64,000 bases of DNA, from assembly GCA_015680685.1 (NCBI GenBank), contig MNCI01036264.1, positions 26,552 to 90,551 on the forward strand, in the 5' to 3' direction. This document shows positions 24,533 to 36,654 of the stretch, piece after piece. This DNA is from Gnetum montanum. Taxonomy: Eukaryota; Streptophyta; Gnetopsida; Gnetales; Gnetaceae. Within the stretch, counting starts at the first letter, position 1; each line of letters begins with the position of its first letter. The translations under genes and the position numbers were made by a program. The notes beneath the pieces are model-generated. The model was not told the origin of the DNA, ran no database searches, and was given only the letters and a program-made list of their open reading frames with translations.

Positions 24533-26480
24533 TACCCCCATGACTAAATGAAAACTCGTACTCGAGTTCCTTACAAAATATTGGGAAGGTATGGGATTAT
24601 TGACTTGAATGACACTAATGGTGAATGGGATGACATGTGAATGGATCATCATTACAATTCATGGCAAAATTTTGTGTTCGTGACAATAAGAGTGAACACT
24701 ATACATATTTGACATCTAGCCTTATTTGGCAGCTGAGAGAGAAAAGAGAAGAGAGAGAGAAAAGAAGAAGTCTGCTGCTGCCAACACCAAGATCACGCCT
24801 TTTGTTGTCCATCCATAAGTGCATCATCAATCCTGTTCCTTGCATAACTGCTTCAGCACTAGTCCATTTCTAGTGTTTCCTCCAGATCCAATCTGTTGTT
24901 GTATGATTGCCATATGCACACACAACATAGTCTAATATTAGCAAGGATAAATGAATCATAATGCAATTGATACCTTGCTTCAGTGTAAGGTCCATTGGCT
25001 GAGTTGTGATATGGTTGATACAGACTTGGAGATATAATACTGGTGACTACCCGAGGTGTAGGGGTTAAGAGGAAAATTGAAAAAATTGGACCAGGACCCC
25101 CATGACTGAGAGTGAACCTTTAGTAGCGATAGAATGAAAAAAGAGAAGGAATAAGAAGGATGAAGAAAAAGAGACAACGACAACGCCAATAAAATGGATG
25201 TCAAAGATGGAAATGAACAACATAATTGGTGATTGCATAAATGTTTAAGGGAAAGAAATTAACAGATGCACCAAATAGAAATGCCAATGGATCCTCCCCA
25301 AAGTAGGCTCTTGCCCTTTAGTGCCCTAACAATCCTACATTCAAAGAGTTCGTAGGCTCTAGGAATGTCATTTGGAAACAAGAGTTAAAGTCATAACCAC
25401 AAGAATTTACCAAAAAGAAAACAATGCATCCACCAAAATATGGACTACTGATACAACCAACAATGAGGTGATAAATGGGGAAAGAAGGATGGAAAGAAGA
25501 GAATGGAATGGAATCTCAAAAACAAGGTGGTGTACAACCCCTTGTGTATTAATGGTTAATGTGACTTAGTAGATCCCATTCCAAATCTGGCCTCAAACAA
25601 ACCACATTCAGTGACTTTGCATTAATACATTCGACCCATTCATCCACTTGAAGTAACATGAATGCCTTCACTAAAGAGCCACCACCATTCCGACGAAACA
25701 AAGGAGAAGAGAGTAGGAAGCGAGAAGGGCCTTAGTTAGAGGGAACATGTTTATTTTAGTTCCATAACTAGTGCTTGTAGCCCAAATGATGATTTTGTCT
25801 AAAGGGTGTGCTTTGAATTCTCACTATTTTTTTTTTGTATTTTTGGGTGAGAACCACACCATGCAAAGACTTATTATTTTTATTTGCTCAACTTCCCGAT
25901 AATGCGGTAATGTCGGAATAGTAAGAAAACTCAAGAAGAAAACATCCAAGCACCCAAGAGAATGGCCAGCACAAGTGCATCAAATCCCCTTGAAGTCACA
26001 CCCTTTTCAATCCTTGAGTCCTTCCTTAGTTTGAGAAATATCCAATCACCAATTCGTTGATAGTTCTTATTATTGGGAAAGGGACTGTACAGTTCCAAGC
26101 CAAGAGAGACCATAGAAATTTATGGGTGCATGGATGATGTGGACTAATTGCATGTTACATCAAAAGAACCATATCTTAGTATCAACATCATAACTTAAAG
26201 CTAAAAACCAAACATTAGCGATCAATGGAATACAGTTCATACCATCTTCGAAGCACTTATTAGGTGACAAATCAAATAAAATAATCAAACACACAAAGAA
26301 ATGAAAAAGTATAAACGATGTTGTAAAACAAAAACAAAAAAAAAAGTTAAAAAAAAATTGTAAAACAAAAATGTGTAAAACAAAAATTTAAAAAGAACTG
26401 AGGGCCTCAAATGATTAGCATAGGTGGTCGTCTCCCCCATGACTAAATTGCAAAAGGAGAAATCTGAAATAGTGAGCAAG
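24533..26480 (-). other. Non-coding 3' internal region of A3
   Basis: Counterpart of 3198-5156 in A1. No supported ORF. It includes the purine tract TCATGGGGGTA next to the LTR. Confidence 0.7.
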
Positions 26481-26652
26481 ATCGCCCTCTCTCAAATGTG
26501 CAATGTGCATAGACCGTTCTAGGTTCATGATAAGGGTTGGTCGGTTGCACACATACTAGTATTCTCCTATTAGAGTACTCATTTGGATTTTCTAAGAGTT
26601 TCCAACTTCCCTCGATTGGTGGTTTCAGATTAAGGGTTGGAAGTTGGCAACA

Positions 26653-27312
26653 CTATTGCTCTAGTGCATCTATGCTTTCTATGTGGATGCAAGTTGGTCC
26701 CCAAGTTAGTTCCATGCATATTGGTGGGTTTCTCTCTTGATTAGTTGTCAACCACTGGGTGTTTTCTTGTTGTGTGGTTGCTTCATACAGGCACCTTTGT
26801 ATGTTAACTTCTTGGGCACACTGATTGCATGCAGGAGATGTTGAACGCTCCTGTACGCTATCACCCTCTATATCACTATATGTGATGCATGGAACCTTCT
26901 TCTTCTCAATCTTTCCATAAGTGTTTTCCTTAGATACTTCCAAAGAAAGATTGCGGATTCCTAGGCATGTGTTTATGGTAATTAGCCATGCCCTTCCCAT
27001 TATTATTGGGAAGTCCCCTTTGTCATTGTTTACTTGGATCACTAGGAAATCTGTTGGGTATGACCAACCACACACAATGGTAACAATGTCCTCCACTAGT
27101 CCCAAGGGAATAGTGATGGACTGGTCAACCAGCTCTAAGCAAATATTTCTCTTCTTTAGTGGGGCTAGGTTCCAGGCTTTATACATTTCTTGCGATATTA
27201 AGTTGACTTTGGAACCTGAGTCAAGAAAAGCTTCATGTGATTTATTCCCAGCAACTTGGAGATAGATTAAGGGACTTCCAGGATTAGAGAATTTCTTGGG
27301 AAGGTGGCCCAC
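26653..27312 (-). pseudogene. Aspartic protease of A3
   Basis: A 219-residue open frame, the best-preserved protease of family A. The active-site segment FLDSGSKVNLISQEM follows PLIYLQVAGN. The flap and hydrophobic core run through VDQSITIPLGLVEDIVTIV, and the C-terminal hallmark is IIMGRAWL. It would act in the virus-like particle on Gag. Gag upstream is broken, and no pol domains follow in the remaining 2.1 kb before the LTR. Confidence 0.8.
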
Positions 27313-27829
27313 CTTGATCTAGTCAGTGACAGTATGTGTTAACATAACCGTGTGCGTTGAGATCTGTTGTTGGTTTGAAGGAAGCTCCGAAGCCTTATTT
27401 AATGGAGAGACGTTTCGAGACTTAACTGCTTGTGGTCGTAAGAGCTTATTTGGGCTGTTGGTTCTAAAAAAAAGATCTTCTCTTTGTATGATTGTCAGAA
27501 CTAGTAGCGGGTTGAAGGTTTACTACTCTTGTAGCATTGTGTTGCTCAGGTTGAGTGGGGAGTTCCCCTTACATCACTAGAGCGGGTGGTAGTGGAGCTA
27601 TCGGTGTAAGAGTCATGGGTGGATTTGGATGATGGTATGCATGTGGTGTGTCTCTCCCAGGAGAAGGAGTCTTATAGTACTCCTAAGCTTGGTAGTGACA
27701 TTGTGGGGTCACATGACCGATAGAGTCACTTGGAGAGATTGGCTGTTGCATGTAGTAGCCATATGGATCCAGTTACTGGTAAGGGTATTGTTGCCTTGGC
27801 AGTGGCATCCCCCATGACTGTGGGTATTG

Positions 27830-29995
27830 CTACTGCTGGTGTTGGTCCATAGGTTGTGGTGGAGTCCCACTTGGATAATACATTAATGGTTGGTGGAACT
27901 GCCTTGGATTACCTTGGGGATAAGGCAACCGATGGGGTGCTTGCTGTTTGTTAAGTCTTGGGTTGAGTGCATACACCCCAGACTCTTGTAAATGTGAGTT
28001 TATTGGGCAACATCCCTTAGGATGGTCATATTGGCAGATCTCACATCCACCATCATTATCTGTATTTGAATCCACAACCTCTTTAGTGATAGCTAATTTA
28101 CCCTTACCTTTGTTACGTGCATGGTCCAAATCCCTCTTCTTTTTCTTATCATGATCACTACTTTGCTCCTTAGACTCCTCTACGATTTTTAAAACTTTTT
28201 CAAATCTACTATCTAAGGAGTCCCACATTTGATCCACCTTAGCTGACACTTCAGTTAATTTCTGAAGTGGCAAGGTTTTTCTGCTTACCAACTCTTTGAG
28301 TGGTGACTCATCCTCCTCCTCACAGAATCTTACTTTTCCCTCTTTTAGAGGGAAGGATCATGGTTGTATTCCTCTGTGTTTTTTGTCTTGTGTAGCTCTC
28401 CTTCTTCCTTAGCTACTTGCTCCAACAATCTATGAACCTCATGGGACCTAAGTTCAGATCATCTCCCTTGGGCATATGTCCCAAGGGTTCTCCTGGTTTC
28501 ATGCTTTAGCCCATCTACGAGATGGCGTAGTTGATCTCGTAGTGCGTAACCATGGCCCAGGAAATGATGTAGCAATGCATAATATCGACCCATGGCAGCA
28601 TCCAAGGGTTTTTGATTACCCTGCTTCCATCCTTGGATCTACTTCCTCAAGTTGGATACTCAGGAGTATGTTTGATATTTATCGTTAAACAACTCTAGCA
28701 TCGTACTCCACCTTCGAATGGATTCCGATTCTAAGGACTGGTACCAGCTTTCTGCTTCTTTTATGAGTGTCCTTGGGAACAACTTTAACTTTTACCATTT
28801 TTTTCAATATTCTGCAAGGCATAGGCATCATAAAATGCCTGTAAGTGATTCTGCGGATTAGCATTGTATCCCCCCTCAAATTGTGGGATATTATTCATGT
28901 CTAGTCTCTTGATCCGACTATCATTTTGGTGCCTTGTTGGTATTCTAACAGCCTCCGTAATGTCTAACATGCTTCAGGTTGCAAGTAGGGGTTCTTCATG
29001 ATCATTTCTCTCATGGCATCTATGATGTCTACGTAGTTCCCTACTTTCCCTTCTTTCATGTCATGATTCCCTAGAATTTCCTCATCCTCTCTCTCGACTC
29101 TCTCATCGAGGTTTCTCATTTTGCTTACCCTTGTCCTCACGATGAGGTTCCTTATGATTGCATCCCGATGTTGAAGGAGAGGGTGAATGTTGCGATGAAG
29201 GGGAAGAGGAAGGGGAACCATCACCATGACGATGTTTCCTACCCTCTCTTCGGTGATCTCGATCCTAACCATGATGACAATCAGAATGCCCATCCTTATC
29301 TTGTGTTTCTTTTCCCTCATTGAACACCTGGTGTTCNGATCAGAATGCCCATCCTTATCTTGTGTTTCTTTTCCCTCATTGAACACCTGGTGTTCATGGG
29401 AATCAGAACCAGGGTTGTGTATTGTGGAGTGTAGATTCTAATACACCACATCCTCACCATTATTAGGAGGGGGAACATCATTTTGTAGTGAACCTATTGA
29501 AATAGGTTCACCACCCTTAATTTCTCTTATGACAGGTGAAGCATTATGGGGTCCTTTGCCCTTCAACGATGTGTGGTAACTCTCTTGCCGTGAGTTCCAT
29601 TGACGTTGTGCCTTTGTGGGATGGTAGTCCCTTATGTTGTAATCGCAGACAATGTACTCAGCATATAATTGTGACATGCCAATTTGTGCAAGGGCATGAA
29701 GGAGCATGTTGGGGGTAGCTCTTTCTAAAGGCAACACTATGTTACCCTCCAAGTCTCTCCAACGCAATTGTTCATCTTGATGGAAGAAAAAGGTAAAGTC
29801 GGGTATATATTCATCATGATAAATATATACCACATTGAATTGTTGAGGAACTGACGGTTCTTGGTTATGTATGTTGTGTTGCTGACTGTCTCTAGTGTTG
29901 TTCCTAGGCTGTGAAGTGCTTTTGTATGGAGAAGAAGACATTTTTGTCTGATTCGCTGTGCTGTTTACCGTTATGTTATATTTTCGTTTGATCAA
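27830..29995 (-). pseudogene. gag: Gag of A3, decayed
   Basis: The longest N-terminal reading of the family is at 29995-29438 (DFTFFFHQDEQLRWRDLEGN, YIVCDYNIRDYHPT). It is followed by fragments 29386-28964, 28970-28785 and 28291-27830. The last contains VSAKVDQMWDSLDSRFEKVL and the knuckle CEICQYDHPKGCC (CX2CX3HX4C). An N with a duplicated stretch of about 57 bp (29282-29336 and 29340-29396) breaks the second fragment and is probably an assembly artefact. Confidence 0.75.
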
Positions 29996-30067
29996 ACCTA
30001 AGGGTTCGTTTTAGCTCCCAATGATGTAAATGATTTCCTATGTTCTACATAGCGCAAAAACAACTAA

Positions 30068-30087
30068 GTCCCCAGCAATGATGCCAA
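30068..30087 (-). promoter_or_regulatory. Primer-binding site of A3
   Basis: TTGGCATCATTGCTGGGGAC follows the 5' LTR without a gap. Same tRNA-Asp-like site as in A2 and A4, with different decay. Confidence 0.6.
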
Positions 30088-30888
30088 TGATGAGTGGCGA
30101 GGTACCCCTACACTTAACCATACGCATACAAGTGTTACATGCACGACCCGGTCGAACTCCAAGGACTAAGTGCTTACGCACCTTATGGAACACTTAAGGT
30201 TAATCCATCGTTGTCTTCCTAGACTTACTTGTATTGTCATGGTTGTATGGTTAAGTAAGTCTGAGGTATATGATTTCTATAACTTTTATCTTTTTATCGC
30301 CTATGATAAGAGAGGAAAGGGTGAAGAGACTAAGTAACTAACTTTCACTAACTAAGCTTTAATCGTCCTAGCATCAATATCCGTTCCCACTTGCTATACA
30401 CACCTTGAACTAGTGCAACACTACTAGGATTACCAAACGCTATTTGTTATTGAGTTACCAAGCGTAGCACACGTGCTCGAAGTAGTCGTACTGAATGCAC
30501 TTAACTAGGAGTTGAGGGTTGAGAGAGATTAATTATCTAAGAAAGCATTTAAGCATTTAACATTAATTAAATCCTAATTATCTTAATCCATGCATTGCAA
30601 GGTTTATCAGAAAGTTCATCTTTATTTCCATACACAAATGTGTGCTCAGGTATAATTTGCTTGAATAAAGATCCGTTTACTTTGAAACTCCTACTGCGGG
30701 CACATGGAAATTATTCTATCTCTGGAATGGTAAAATTGCCAAATTTTTGCTAAAGGTCTGGATCTAGATGGAGAAACAAGGGAAAGCCGCCTCTTATTTA
30801 TAGACAAGGCGACGGGCTATGATATCACATACGCGATATCGCAGGGGTTGACGTGATATCGCGGCCCATGCAATATCGCATCCCATCA
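30088..30888 (-). repeat. 5' LTR of A3
   Basis: 801 bp, starting TGATGGGATGCG and ending CTCATCA on the minus strand. CTATAAATAA at 30794-30803 is the promoter candidate. The GCGATATCGC words match those of the 3' LTR. Confidence 0.9.
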
Positions 30889-31095
30889 CAAATCTTTGTC
30901 ATCACTGATGTTGTTTTTAAAAGTCTTGCTTTTGGATAAGGTAACCATTCAAATTATTATTTTTAGCTGACCAAGTCTTTTTTATCACTCATGTTGTTTT
31001 CTAGAGTTTTGAAAGTTGTTTTTGGCTTATCAAATCTTTTTCATCACTTGTTGTTTTTAGAAGTTTTGCTTTTGGATAAGATAACCATTTACTTC

Positions 31096-31620
31096 CCTTT
31101 AATGGCCAACTCATCATAGATGGAATAAAGACAGAATACTAGAGAACATGTTGGAAGGTTCCTAAGGTTCTCAAATGAAGCCAAAAACACCTTAAAAAGC
31201 CCAAAACATGCATCAAACCTATAAGGGTGATATGGGAGGCATGGATGTAAACTAGGAAGGTAGAAACCTCAACTATGCACATGAAAACCTCAAACACAAG
31301 ATGTAAACTACTTCCCAAGTTTAGGGCTTACAATTGACTTACAAAATGCCACTAGATGACTCATCATTGAATACAAATTTATAACTCAGTGCTACTCCCT
31401 AGAATCGACCTAAATGACTATATGTACCCCTTGAATATATAGCCAATAAGTTTCATAAAACTTGAATTTAGCCAACAAGAAACTTTTGTAGAACTTGAAT
31501 AAAACTTTATAGACACAATAAAATTGAGCCCATAACATGGAGATTCTACATCAAAAGTCTTACCATAAGGCTATTATCCCATTATTATAAGATATATAAG
31601 AAAGATTCCATTGACCCTAT
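31096..31620. other. Non-coding DNA between A3 and A4
   Basis: About 500 bp with no ORF or repeat that I recognise. The final CCTAT (31616-31620) would be the target-site copy of A4. Confidence 0.5.
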
Positions 31621-32603
31621 TGATGAGTTGTCGTTGGTTGGCTATGTCAACAAGGCCTCATCAATGCAGTTGACCCCATCAACGAGGCCTTGTCGACGCA
31701 TCTTGCCCTGCATCAACGAGGCCTCGTCGATGCATCTCGCCCTGCATCAATGAGGCCCACGCACCTTCCAGCCACATTTATGGCAATCTAGATTTTAGTA
31801 GCAACAAAGCTCTTACATTTTTTCCATTCGAAAGTTAGAATTTTTTCCTTAAGTTCTTGCAACAGGAGTCATTTAGTGTTTATTCAAGCATTGTTGTACT
31901 TGAGCACAATAGTGTGTGCGACAATAGAGATGAGCTTTTTGATAAACCTTAGAGCACTTTGGATAGATTAGCTATTTTATTTATGCATTCAATGTTTTTA
32001 ATTATTTGTTAGTTGTTCTCAATTATTTCACAAATATTTTCTAGCAATTGAGTTAATGAGGTTATTGAGCTAGATAGATTAAACACATAAGTACAACCAC
32101 TTCGAATGTAACAAGTATTCACTTGGTAATCCCAGCAGCATTATTGCTTGGTACACCTAGTAGCATAGCACTTGGTCACCTAGCAACAGATATGTGGGTT
32201 CAGGATGTGTACAGCAAGTGGGAATGGATACTTATGTTACGGTGAGTTAAATGATTAGTTAATTAATTAATTAGATTAGTTAATCAAATTACCTTTATCT
32301 ACANATGAGTTAAATGATTAGTTAATTAATTAATTAGATTAGTTAATCAAATTACCTTTATCTACATTTGAGCACCGAGTTATAAAACATAAAAAAATGA
32401 TAAAAATTGAATTCTTCAGTTACACTTAACCATACCAACGAACGTCACAAGTGTAGTTGGAAAGACAATGATTGATATTGAGGCTAGATTCAATTCCCAA
32501 AGGGCTAGTGCACTAGAAACGACGAAGTCGGAATTCAACCGAATCATGCATGAACACTTTGTGATTTGTATGGTTGGGTGTAGGGGTACCTCGCCACTCA
32601 TCA
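31621..32603 (+). repeat. 5' LTR of A4
   Basis: 983 bp, TGATGAG to CTCATCA. The U3 start holds an array of the words GACGCATC, CAACGAGGCCTCGTCGATGC and relatives in place of the GATATC palindromes of A1 and A3. An N at 32304 is followed by an almost exact repeat of the preceding ~60 bp (AATGATTAGTTAATTAATTA), which inflates the length. Confidence 0.8.
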
Positions 32604-32623
32604 TTGGCATCGTTGTTGAGGAC
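32604..32623 (+). promoter_or_regulatory. Primer-binding site of A4
   Basis: TTGGCATCGTTGTTGAGGAC directly after the LTR; same tRNA-Asp-like site as A2 and A3. Confidence 0.55.
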
Positions 32624-32761
32624 TTTGTTTGTGGAACATGCGCTATTTAGGTCTAAGTGAATATCACTAATATTATTGTATGAAGCTAAAGGTCAATATC
32701 ATTTCCACTATACATAAAAAATTATTGAAAGCACACTAACAATTTCATTTTGTTTTGCAAA

Positions 32762-34786
32762 ATGTCTTTTTCTTCTTGTAAGCCTGAAGATACTAAACCA
32801 CTAGTTCCATAAGAATGCAAGGTGGTATACACTCATCTAGATGAGTTTGTACCAAATTTCACTTTCATCCTACATCAAGATGAACAAATGTGATGGCGTG
32901 ATATGGAGGGCAATGTTATCCTTCCCCTTAATAGATTGGTGCTCAAAATGCTATTTAAAACTCTTAACAAGTTGGGAATAGCATATCTTTAAGAAGAGTA
33001 CGTTGTGGATGGATATGACACTCAAAACTACTATCCCACTGAAACACAACGTAAATGAGATAAATGTTAGGAGAAACTTCACAAAGCTACAAAGGGGAAA
33101 CATTATACTAACCCCTTATTCCTACTAGATTAAGAAGATGATGAGGATCCTCCCTTGGAAGGTTCTCAACATGAAGATTCTCCACCCCCTACTACTGATG
33201 GCAAGGGTGTGAACCTAACCTTGCAATTGACTATTCATAAATTGGGGTGAGGAAAGAGTGATAGCCAAAGTAGGGACTTGGGTAAACATCGCAACAACAA
33301 GGGATCTAAGGATGGAGACCATAATATGCGTAAGAGTGGTCATGGGCACCATGGTGGCAATGTCAATCCACCTTCCTCTTCATCCTTTTCATTCAATTTT
33401 AAACATTCCTCTTCATTTAACAATTCTCATGGAAGTCACCGTTAAAAAAACTGCGATGAAGGTGATTGATGAAATAATAATGACTTTGAAGGTCAATAAA
33501 ATCGAAGGGGTGGCGGAAACCATCATCAATGCGATAATGATGATGAAACTTTATGGGCAACTCGCAGTATTCTTAACATTGCGGAGGTAGTGAAAATCCT
33601 GACCAAGCATATGAAGGATAGTTGGATCAAGTGCCTAAATATGAAAAATATCCCAAGATTTAAGGGGGGATACAATTATGATCCACAGACACATCTACAA
33701 GCTTTTCATGATGCCTGGGCCTTACAAAACATAGAGAATGAGTGGCAGAAACTCAAGCTTTTTCCAAAGATACTCAATAAGGAAGTTGAAAGCTAGTATC
33801 GATTCTTGGAACTAGAATCTATCTGAAGATGGAATACCATGTTATAATTGTTCAATGACAAACATCAAACATACTTTAGAGTGTCTAATATGAGAAGGCA
33901 AATCCAAGGCTAGAAACAAGAAGCACATGAACCCTTGGATGCCGCCATGGGTTGATAATATTCACTCCTACACCAATGATCAGGCCATGGTTACTCTTAG
34001 AGGGAACAACTTTGCCACATCATAGATGAACTTAGGGTAGAAATAAGAAGAACACTTGGGGTGTATGCCCAAGGAAGATTGTCTAAAATGAGAGCTCATT
34101 GGATCCAAAGGTTAATTGAGCAAGTAGTAAAAGAAGAAGGTGAGCTACGAAAGAGGGAAAGTGCTAAAGAATATAATAGGAATCCTTTCATTAGAAATTG
34201 AGAGGTTTGATTTTGTGATGAGGAGGATTCACCACTTGATGAAGTGGTGAACAAAAAGACCTTGCTCGTCCAAAAATCTATTTATGATATTTCAACCAAG
34301 GTTGACAAGTTATGGGACTCTTTGGATGAAAAGTTTCAAACCACCTTAAAGATTGCCAAAGAATCCAAAGAGCAAAATAGTGATTGTAATTGTAGGAGGT
34401 GAAAAGATGTTGAACGTGCCCACCAAAGAGGTAAGGGCAAAGCTGTTGTAGTAGAGGAAGTTGTGGAGTCTGACTCTGATGATGAAACCGAATGTGACAT
34501 CTATCGATATGAACATCCAAAGGGATGTTGCCCTATGATGTTACACTTACAAGAGTCTCGAGTGTATGCATTGAATCCTTGCCTAGCATGTAGGCAAGCT
34601 CTAAGATGATTACCTTACCCTCAAGGTAGTATAAGAAAGTTCCACTAGCAATAACAAGCTTACTACCCAAGTGGAACTCCTCCATAACTGTACGAACAAT
34701 ACCAATAGTGGTATCAACCACAGTCATGGGGAATGCCACCACCAAGGTAGCACTACCCTTATAGGCAACTAGATTCATATGGGTAC
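32762..34786 (+). pseudogene. gag: Gag of A4, decayed, cut by B1
   Basis: Starts MSFSSCKPEDTKPLVP and, after a stop, continues with LDEFVPNFTFILHQDEQM, homologous to the A3 Gag start. Later pieces: 33590-33796 (MKNIPRFKGGYNYDPQTHLQ, FHDAWALQNIENEW), a Gag core near 33900-34130, and a knuckle remnant near 34496-34535 (CDIYRYEHPKGCC) in which the second cysteine is tyrosine. Many stops and frame changes. Confidence 0.7.
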
Positions 34787-36347
34787 TGAAACACCGCTAA
34801 TTTTGGCCTAGCACTTTGAAATGGAAACGATTCAAGCCCTTTCGAAGTTTCGGAGAAAAAAATTGACTAAGGCATTGACCTCATCCCCAGCCTGCCCAAG
34901 GCAGTTTGCTTACCCTCAGCATGAACAACTCCAAACAGCATGAAATCAAGTCAAAAGTGGTTGACAATTGCTCAAAGTTCAAAAATTCTAGTGTTCAACG
35001 TCCAACGCCCAAAATTATAAGTTTTTAGATCACGTTACAGGTCACGTTGAGCATGACCACAACGTGACCTACCCAAAAAGGGCTCCAAATCAAACACATT
35101 CAAGCTCAAATTTCTTGATCTAGATCACACATAGGTAGGCAGCAATTATACTTAAAAATAGGCTTCAAAAAATTCCAAATTAGGTGTAAAAAGTTGCATC
35201 TTTCCAACCTCATTCTCAGGTCACGCTGAGGTCACGCCCAGCGTGATTGCCTAGTGTGACTCACGCTTAGGTCACACTGGGGTCACACCCAGTGTGGTTG
35301 CCCATTGTGACTATAGCATGAATTCTAGTCACACTTGCATGAAAACACTTCAAATGCACACCAAAGATACGCTGAAGCCAAAAAACTCACGTTGGAAGTC
35401 CTGGTCAGACAGAGATACCTCGAATAGTCTCAAATTGACATCTCGACATCCCGCAGCACCCGATCCATGATCAAGCGAGCCGGGTCAAATTTCTCTTATT
35501 GTAAATTTCATTGTAAATCCCCATTTATGGGCATGTCAAGCCCTCATGGTCCAAATTAAATGTACTTTCATGGGCTTGAGTAACCCACAAGTTGTAAAAT
35601 GCAATGCACTTGGTCAAAAATGTAGCTTGCCAACACACATCCAACTCATGCACAACTGTTCGACACACATCCAACTCATGCACAACTATCCATTGGACAC
35701 ATGTCAATTGATTTGTTTTCCTATTAAATCCCAACCATTGATTTTGTTCTGGAATTCTGCATCCAAGCCTGGTCTAGCCCTATAAATACCCTATCAATTC
35801 ATGTGAAAGGAGGAGAAGGAGATTTTGGAAATTCTAAGAACATAGGCAGAACCAGCAAATCCTTGGGCGCTCAACACACTTGACTCCTGACATCCAAGCA
35901 CTTCTCACCTACATCATCACATCATCACATCATCTCGTCATATCACCCCGGGGCTAGGCGTTTGACTTGCCATCTGCACATGTGCAACTACGCTTTGACC
36001 GATGCATACTTTTTTTAAACAATACAATACAGTTTCATTATTGCATTCCATTTACATTGTTTAGCTCTGTTTATGCGTTATTTATAATTCAGTACGCTCT
36101 GTTTACATTTCATGTCACTGTTTGCATTCCGTTTACATCCCATTTACATCGTTTACGATAACCCCAGTGCTAGCCGTAGCTTACGCTCGGGGAAGTCCTT
36201 GGTTGATTTGCATGCAGACCATCCAAGGTACTCTACCTTCGTTTACTTTTCTAGCTTTCCCTCGGGCGAAGGTAGGGTCAGCTATCTCTGCCTGATAATA
36301 TTTTGGTGTCTGTTTCCCTTCCATCCTTACAACAACGATTTAGGTCA
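34787..36347 (+). repeat. 5' LTR of B1
   Basis: About 1,561 bp, starting TGAAACACCGCTAATTTTGG and ending near GGTCA. CTATAAATA at 35780-35788 is the TATA candidate. The start is homologous to the LTRs of B2 and B3 (TGAAAACACCACAAAATTTT and TAAAACACCATAAAATTCTG). The word GTCACGCT recurs between 35220 and 35340. Confidence 0.8.
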
Positions 36348-36357
36348 ATAGAGTTTT

Positions 36358-36375
36358 TGGCGCTAGAAGGAGGGC
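36358..36375 (+). promoter_or_regulatory. Primer-binding site of B1
   Basis: TGGCGCTAGAAGGAGGGC lies 10 bp after the LTR. B2 has TGATGCTAGAAGGAGGG (42954) and B3 TGACGCTAGAAGGATGG (45596), so B1 keeps the intact form starting TGGCGC. I do not name the tRNA. Confidence 0.6.
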
Positions 36376-36449
36376 CTAATTTGCCATTGTTAAAACATCG
36401 ATCATGCTACCTATTAAAAAATTTTCATCTTATCCCTACAAGTCTCCTA

Positions 36450-36600
36450 TCTCTATTGGTCACGCTAAGCTTGTCCTTGAGCCTATCCCTATTGGTCATG
36501 CTGAGCTTGTCCCTGTGAGTCACACTGAGCTTGTCCCTGTGAGTCACGCTGTGGTTTGATCAGTTTGGTCATGTTGTGTTTGTGTCACACTAGTCACGGT
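36450..36600 (+). repeat. Leader minisatellite of B1
   Basis: Repeats of about 27 bp built on GTCAC(A/G)CTGAGCTTGTCCCT between the primer-binding site and the gag start. B2 and B3 have different repeats at the same place. Confidence 0.65.
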
Positions 36601-36654
36601 GAAATTGCTTGCAATCCAACTTCATTCAACTAGCCCTGTCTACTCACATTCATC

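Larger units (their letters stand above)
23732..30888 (-). mobile_element. Family-A LTR retrotransposon A3, complete
   Basis: A 7,157-bp element on the minus strand: 5' LTR 30088-30888, primer-binding site, gag, protease, about 2 kb without ORFs, purine tract, 3' LTR 23732-24532. Both LTRs are 801 bp and differ by a modest number of substitutions. CAAAT stands on both sides (23727-23731 and 30889-30893), a perfect 5-bp target duplication. The 5,555-bp inside has no reverse transcriptase, RNase H or integrase, so the copy is non-autonomous. Confidence 0.9.
23652..31095. repeat. Tandem repeat split by A3
   Basis: With A3 and one CAAAT copy removed, 23652-23731 joins 30894 onward. The result contains two direct copies of a unit of roughly 130 bp that includes CTGACCAAGTCTTTTTTAT, TTGAAAGTTGTTTTTGGCTT and CTTTTGGATAAG. 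This fixes the pre-insertion sequence independently of the target duplication. Confidence 0.7.
31621..34786 (+). mobile_element. Family-A element A4, 5' part, interrupted by B1
   Basis: LTR, primer-binding site and gag on the plus strand. The gag homology stops at 34786, where element B1 begins. The text up to that point (CAACTAGATTCATATGGGTAC) matches A1 at about 1828-1850 and the complement of A3 near 27760. The rest of A4 must lie beyond the right edge. Confidence 0.8.
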
